10,617 nucleotides of DNA from an uncultured Eubacteriales bacterium (GTDB taxonomy: Bacteria; Bacillota_A; Clostridia; Peptostreptococcales; Anaerovoracaceae), in NCBI GenBank assembly GCA_902790885.1, contig CADATR010000051.1, positions 1-10,617 of the forward strand. Reading direction: 5' to 3'. The translations under genes were made by a program, and so were the position numbers. Below are positions 7,509-10,617 of this stretch, piece after piece (the stretch's first letter is position 1; every line of letters begins with the position of its first letter). The notes under the pieces were generated by a model. The model searched no databases and was not told the DNA's origin. It saw only the letters and a list, made by a program, of their open reading frames with translations.

Positions 7509-9140
7509 TTAATTTGTAACCACTATCTGCAGTTCGTTCAGATATCCAAAGTTTATACTGATTTTCCTGAGTCCCTTGCGGACATGCATCCTTTTGCATT
7601 CCGCCTTCACATCGCGGCTTATGCCTCTCATGATCTGATTTCCGCTGAAGATGCGATCCTGATACTCAAGAACAACGCTGTACTTGCGTATGCCCCTTTT
7701 GGCGCTGTCTTCAAAGAGAGCCGGCTCAATGCGGAAAGTAAATCCCGAATAATCATAGTTATAGTTCGCAACAGAGCCTGATACAGGATCTTCTACCTTT
7801 CCTCTCAGGTCGGTGATATGTTTTGCCTCTATTGGTCTGGTTTCGATATCCAGGATCTGCCCGGTCTCTTCGTTAATAAGATGTATTGTAATGACCTGAT
7901 CTTCAGGCTTCTCCACATTAAATCTTGGAAGATATATGTGAGCATCTATATCAAAACCTGCTTTTGAACATCTTACCGCATCGACCCAGTCTTTTCTCCG
8001 CAAAAGAGATAATTCATCCGTGACATCTCTGCTATTGATTTTGAACAGTTCCTCCGGAAGATCTGCGTAAAGTCTTCCCTCACGCTCTTCGACAGGAGCC
8101 TTGTCATAGGCGTCTCTGTAATAAGCTAAAAGCTTCCTGAGGCCATCCAGGTCCCTTTTACTTAAATAATCATATTTCTGCAGTTCTATTACAGGCATAG
8201 AGGCCATTACATCTTTATCGATATTGTCATCTATAAAAGACCAGGCATCTTCCATTATTCGTAAGGCCCGTTCATCATCAGCATGATCCACCGCGTCAAT
8301 GAGCACATTTATATCTGTATCAAGGATCTTTTTCTGAACATCTTTCTTCAGGTCTTCAGGAAGGTCTCTCTTACAGAAGTCCTCTGCCAGCCATTTTATA
8401 GCTGCAAACCGGTCCCTTATGTTCTCTTCAGAATAGAACCTTTGAGTTATTGATTCGTTTCCCGGATTCGCTCTCTTTCGCCATAGATAACCGGTTTCAG
8501 AAATCACGGCTACCCGATTGCACTTCAGATGCATGTCGGCAGTTACATAAATATCTTCATATACTACCCCTTCCGGGAACAGTATATTGTTATCGAAGTA
8601 AAAGTTTCTGTCGATTATTTTGTTCCAGGTCGTTGTATCATATATCAGATTATGCGTCTCTGTGATATGAGTACACGGCTTATATTCTCTAAAGACTTTT
8701 TCATGCAGTTTTGAAGCAAGCTTGCCATTCTGATCAAACCTGGCAGCATTGCAAATGCAGATCTGCGCATCATAATGTTCTGCTGCTTTGATCATCCTGG
8801 CATAGATCCCTTTACGCAGCATATCATCTGCGTCAAGAAATGCTATATACCTGCCTTTTGCATACTTTACTCCCAGGTTTCTCGCGGCACTCGGTCCCTT
8901 TCCATCTTCATGGTAAAGACTTATGTTTTTATGCTTGCGCATAAAGCCCTTTACGATGTCGACAGAACTATCGGTCGAAGCGTCATCAACCATTATGATC
9001 TCCGTCTTTACGCCTTTCTGCGCAATGACCGACTCCAGACATTCTACTATATACTCCTCAACATTATAGAAGGGAATTATTACAGATATATCAGGTGTAT
9101 TGTCACGCATAAAATTAAAACTATTACTCATCTTGTTCAT
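7509..9140 (-). CDS. Family 2 glycosyltransferase with C-terminal beta-rich domain, resembling teichoic-acid glycosyltransferase TarS
   Basis: The N-terminal GT-A fold is clear: ISVIIPFYN (18-26), VDDASTDSS (51-59), GPSAARNLG (82-90), FLDADD (101-106, the metal-binding DxD) and the acidic catalytic-base region YED (194-196), then W221-RKR. A helical stretch (about 235-350) leads to a beta-rich C-terminal half (about 360-543). This order, and the 543-residue length, resemble S. aureus TarS (573 residues), which adds GlcNAc to ribitol-phosphate and has C-terminal Ig-like trimerisation domains. The resemblance is from memory of TarS, not an alignment. There is no membrane segment, so it should act in the cytoplasm on the polymer before export. 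ATG 9140 has AGGA at 4 bases; the in-frame ATG 9131 would put it at 13. The start overlaps the preceding gene's end by 17 bases. A simpler role as a repeat-unit glycosyltransferase is also possible. Confidence 0.9.
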   Translation of the reverse strand: MNKMSNSFNFMRDNTPDISVIIPFYNVEEYIVECLESVIAQKGVKTEIIMVDDASTDSSVDIVKGFMRKHKNISLYHEDGKGPSAARNLGVKYAKGRYIAFLDADDMLRKGIYARMIKAAEHYDAQICICNAARFDQNGKLASKLHEKVFREYKPCTHITETHNLIYDTTTWNKIIDRNFYFDNNILFPEGVVYEDIYVTADMHLKCNRVAVISETGYLWRKRANPGNESITQRFYSEENIRDRFAAIKWLAEDFCKRDLPEDLKKDVQKKILDTDINVLIDAVDHADDERALRIMEDAWSFIDDNIDKDVMASMPVIELQKYDYLSKRDLDGLRKLLAYYRDAYDKAPVEEREGRLYADLPEELFKINSRDVTDELSLLRRKDWVDAVRCSKAGFDIDAHIYLPRFNVEKPEDQVITIHLINEETGQILDIETRPIEAKHITDLRGKVEDPVSGSVANYNYDYSGFTFRIEPALFEDSAKRGIRKYSVVLEYQDRIFSGNQIMRGISRDVKAECKRMHVRKGLRKISINFGYLNELQIVVTN

Positions 9141-10521
9141 TATTTCCTAAATAGGCATCCGCCTTTTCCATTAACGGAGCAATCGTCAGGAAAAACAGGC
9201 AAGGGATTACCCTCATAAACGGTAACGTTGATATCTCTAACATTGCATATACTGAATATGCACCTATTACCATAATCAGAAAAGCATCCCGCGGACGGTC
9301 ATATCTTCTGGAAAAAAGCATTTTCATACCAATGACTGCTGTTGCGATGTAAAAGAGTATGTATAAACTTCCGACTAGATATCCGCAGCGATAACAGTAT
9401 TCCAGAATATTATTATGCGCTCTTCTTTCAGACGCACCTGATAGCTCTTCTGATATATTACTTAAAGGCATTCCCCACGGAGTAATGTTTTCTGCGTAGA
9501 TTCTCCAGATATTGATCCGCCCGGAGCTGTATGAGTTTATTTCGCCAGAAGTATTGAGTCTTTCAGTAATCGTGTATAATTCCTCAGACTCCGCTGGCGT
9601 GTCCTGCTGTACAGAAGACGTGCTGCCTGCGGCTGGCTGTTCTGCAGTCTCTTCTACAGAACTCCTGGCATTGAACGCATTGTAATGGATGTCATCTAAT
9701 TCTGTCCCGAAATATGTGGTAACAGATGCGGTCAGTATTATCACTGCGATCAATAGTATGGCTCTGCTTTTTCGCATACTGCCGCAGCGTATCATTTTAA
9801 ACAGAAAAACAAATCCAACTATTCCGCAGCCAAGCACGGTAAGCATTGCGGTTCTCGCAACAGACAATAAAATATACGTCAATCCGATGCCTATTCCTGC
9901 AGATGAAATCAAAACTGTGAGCCAATTTTGATTCAGCAGCAGGAGCAGATAAGTTGAGCCTATCACGACCACCACACCCATCATGCCCAGGAAATTCGCA
10001 TTCCTTTTATATGCCGTTACTCTGCCATATTCTATTACCAGTTCGCCTTTGCTTGCCAGATAAAAGCAGTACATAAAACTGATAATTCCGGCGAGCAGGA
10101 TCCCTGCAGCTATCATTTTATACAGAGTGTCGTGGTCCCCCCTGCTGTTCCATATGAAATACAGCGCAGGGAATAGGAAGACCAGATCAAGCGCATACAT
10201 CACATATCCGTCTCCCACCTTATGCAACTGCCCGATAAGCAGTATGCCTATCCCGAACAGTACCATAGTATAGTACGTCAGATAGTTTTTGGGGACTTTT
10301 ACCATAGGTCCTTTTATGCTGAAAACCGTCAATACAGCGGTAATAACCGAACCCTTTATCATTATTTCCCCGGGAGAAGCATCCAGGCTTCCCGTCCAGA
10401 AGAAATATATAGCCGTCAATAACAGGCAACTTAAGAAAACTATAGCATTTCTGACTCTTTCATCGATTTTTCCTGTTATCCTGTATATCCCGTTGAATAC
10501 TAGTATATATAGTTTCTGCAT
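9124..10521 (-). CDS. O-antigen ligase/polymerase family membrane protein (WaaL/Wzy-like)
   Basis: This 465-residue protein has about eleven or twelve hydrophobic segments between residues 25 and 450. It belongs to the family in which WaaL joins O-antigen to lipid A and Wzy-type members polymerise repeat units, acting outside the membrane with a lipid-linked substrate. Family marks: KRNANFLGM (172-180), SVARTAML (220-227, Arg223), a large loop (about 271-378) with SSGRINIWR (332-340, Arg335), and AHNNILEYCYRCG (368-380, His369), fitting the Arg and His residues needed by WaaL. The loop contains a low-complexity stretch rich in Glu, Ser, Thr, Gln and Ala (about 287-314) that is not part of the usual core. 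Two AGGA sites precede ATG 10521, one with 6-base spacing. Whether it is a polymerase or a ligase cannot be decided from sequence. Confidence 0.88.
   Translation of the reverse strand: MQKLYILVFNGIYRITGKIDERVRNAIVFLSCLLLTAIYFFWTGSLDASPGEIMIKGSVITAVLTVFSIKGPMVKVPKNYLTYYTMVLFGIGILLIGQLHKVGDGYVMYALDLVFLFPALYFIWNSRGDHDTLYKMIAAGILLAGIISFMYCFYLASKGELVIEYGRVTAYKRNANFLGMMGVVVVIGSTYLLLLLNQNWLTVLISSAGIGIGLTYILLSVARTAMLTVLGCGIVGFVFLFKMIRCGSMRKSRAILLIAVIILTASVTTYFGTELDDIHYNAFNARSSVEETAEQPAAGSTSSVQQDTPAESEELYTITERLNTSGEINSYSSGRINIWRIYAENITPWGMPLSNISEELSGASERRAHNNILEYCYRCGYLVGSLYILFYIATAVIGMKMLFSRRYDRPRDAFLIMVIGAYSVYAMLEISTLPFMRVIPCLFFLTIAPLMEKADAYLGNNEQDE
9145..9148 (-). promoter_or_regulatory. Shine-Dalgarno for the GT2 gene, inside the upstream coding region
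   Basis: AGGA on the minus strand lies 4 bases before ATG 9140 and 13 before ATG 9131. It sits within the last codons of the ligase-like gene. The 9140 start is favoured, though its spacing is a little short; 9131 would shorten the protein by three residues only. Confidence 0.45.
9580..9663 (-). other. Low-complexity insert in the extracytoplasmic loop of the ligase-like protein
   Basis: Residues about 287-314 are rich in Glu, Ser, Thr, Ala and Gln (for example EETAEQPAAGSTSSVQQD), unlike the hydrophobic or motif-bearing sequence around them. The line of DNA covering most of it (9601-9660) is 57 percent GC by hand count, against about 40 percent in three other sampled lines of the gene. It lies between a membrane segment and the SSGR motif of the active-site loop, so it is probably a disordered extracellular linker. 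Confidence 0.7.
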
Positions 10522-10531
10522 TCCTGTTCCT
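10522..10531 (-). promoter_or_regulatory. Duplicated Shine-Dalgarno (AGGAACAGGA) before the ligase-like gene
   Basis: Two AGGA cores sit directly upstream of ATG 10521. The distal copy has 6-base spacing and is the functional candidate; the proximal copy abuts the start codon and is too close to be used. This supports 10521 as the true start. Confidence 0.5.
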
Positions 10532-10548
10532 GAATGTCTTCCCGGCCG

Positions 10549-10617
10549 TTATGCGTCAAACCGGCCTGTAAAGTCTGTTGTTGATACGTTTTTCAGCGGC
10601 AGCTGAACAGGCTTTCC
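10549..10617 (-). CDS. C-terminal tail of an upstream gene, unidentified (partial)
   Basis: On the minus strand the frame entering at 10617 stays open for 22 codons (GKPVQLPLKNVSTTDF and on) and stops with TAA at 10549-10551, 27 bases before the next gene's ATG. That gap matches the spacing elsewhere in the cluster, so a co-transcribed upstream gene is likely. A second frame, entering at 10615, is also open for 19 codons and stops with TGA at 10556-10558, so the frame is not certain. Too little is present to name a family. Confidence 0.4.
   Translation of the reverse strand, partial: GKPVQLPLKNVSTTDFTGRFDA

Larger units (their letters stand above)
1..10617 (-). other. Surface-polymer operon, transcribed right to left
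   Basis: All supported genes lie on the minus strand. Gaps between them, in order of transcription, are 27 bases, a 17-base overlap, then 1, 15, 9, 3, 27 and 19 bases. None leaves room for a promoter plus operator, and I saw no hairpin followed by a T-run between genes. The promoter must therefore lie beyond the right edge and the terminator beyond the left edge. No gene-free stretch exceeds 30 bases. Confidence 0.85.

Noticed and set aside
8775..9218. Plus-strand open frame of 147 codons opposite the glycosyltransferase and ligase genes
   Set aside because: It spans the overlap of two clear minus-strand genes and shows no protein family features.
10490..10521. AT-rich TATATATA-type sequence near the ligase-like gene start as a promoter
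   Set aside because: It lies downstream of the start codon within coding sequence and has no matching -35 element.
10556..10615. Alternative frame for the right-edge partial gene (19 codons, ending RINNRLYRPV)
   Set aside because: Not excluded, but the other frame was preferred because its codons (CTG, CCG, CAG, GGC) fit the cluster better and its stop gives a 27-base gap like others here. Too short to decide.

Overview
The window is one compact, left-pointing (minus-strand) gene cluster for making, decorating and exporting a teichoic-acid-like cell-surface polymer. The genes are packed with gaps of 1 to 27 bases or short overlaps, and I see no tRNA, rRNA, CRISPR array, insertion sequence or internal terminator. 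The gene content (TagF-family polyol-phosphate transferases, TagG/TagH-type ABC exporter, TarS-like glycosyltransferase) points to a Gram-positive-type bacterium of the Bacillota. The moderate GC content, purine-rich AGGA ribosome sites and multidomain TagF proteins suggest a Clostridia-type anaerobe. That placement is inference; no marker gene is present.

Layout in the direction of transcription (right to left): the tail of an unidentified upstream gene (10549-10617); a polytopic O-antigen ligase/polymerase-like membrane protein (9124-10521); a GT2 glycosyltransferase with a beta-rich C-terminal half (7509-9140); an ABC-2 permease of the TagG type (6701-7507); its ATPase of the TagH type (5954-6685); a 1044-residue protein with two CDP-glycerol phosphotransferase modules (2810-5944); two single-module members of the same family (1718-2806 and 443-1690); and the 5' part of an unidentified single-pass membrane protein with an acidic, tandemly repeated cytoplasmic tail (1-423).

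How they may work together (inference): the four phosphotransferase modules would prime and extend a polyol-phosphate chain on a lipid carrier at the inner face of the membrane, the GT2 enzyme would add sugars, and the two-gene ABC exporter would move the product outward. The ligase-like protein would then act outside, joining or transferring the finished polymer. Precursor enzymes (TagD for CDP-glycerol, TarI/TarJ for CDP-ribitol) and the lipid-linked primer enzymes (TagO, TagA) are not in the window, so the polyol cannot be named.

Most worth a second look: four CDP-polyol transferase modules of visibly different motif classes in a row; an O-antigen-ligase-fold protein paired with an ABC exporter in a teichoic-acid-type locus; the tandem fusion with its beta-rich linker; and the uncharacterised repeat-tailed membrane protein at the left edge.
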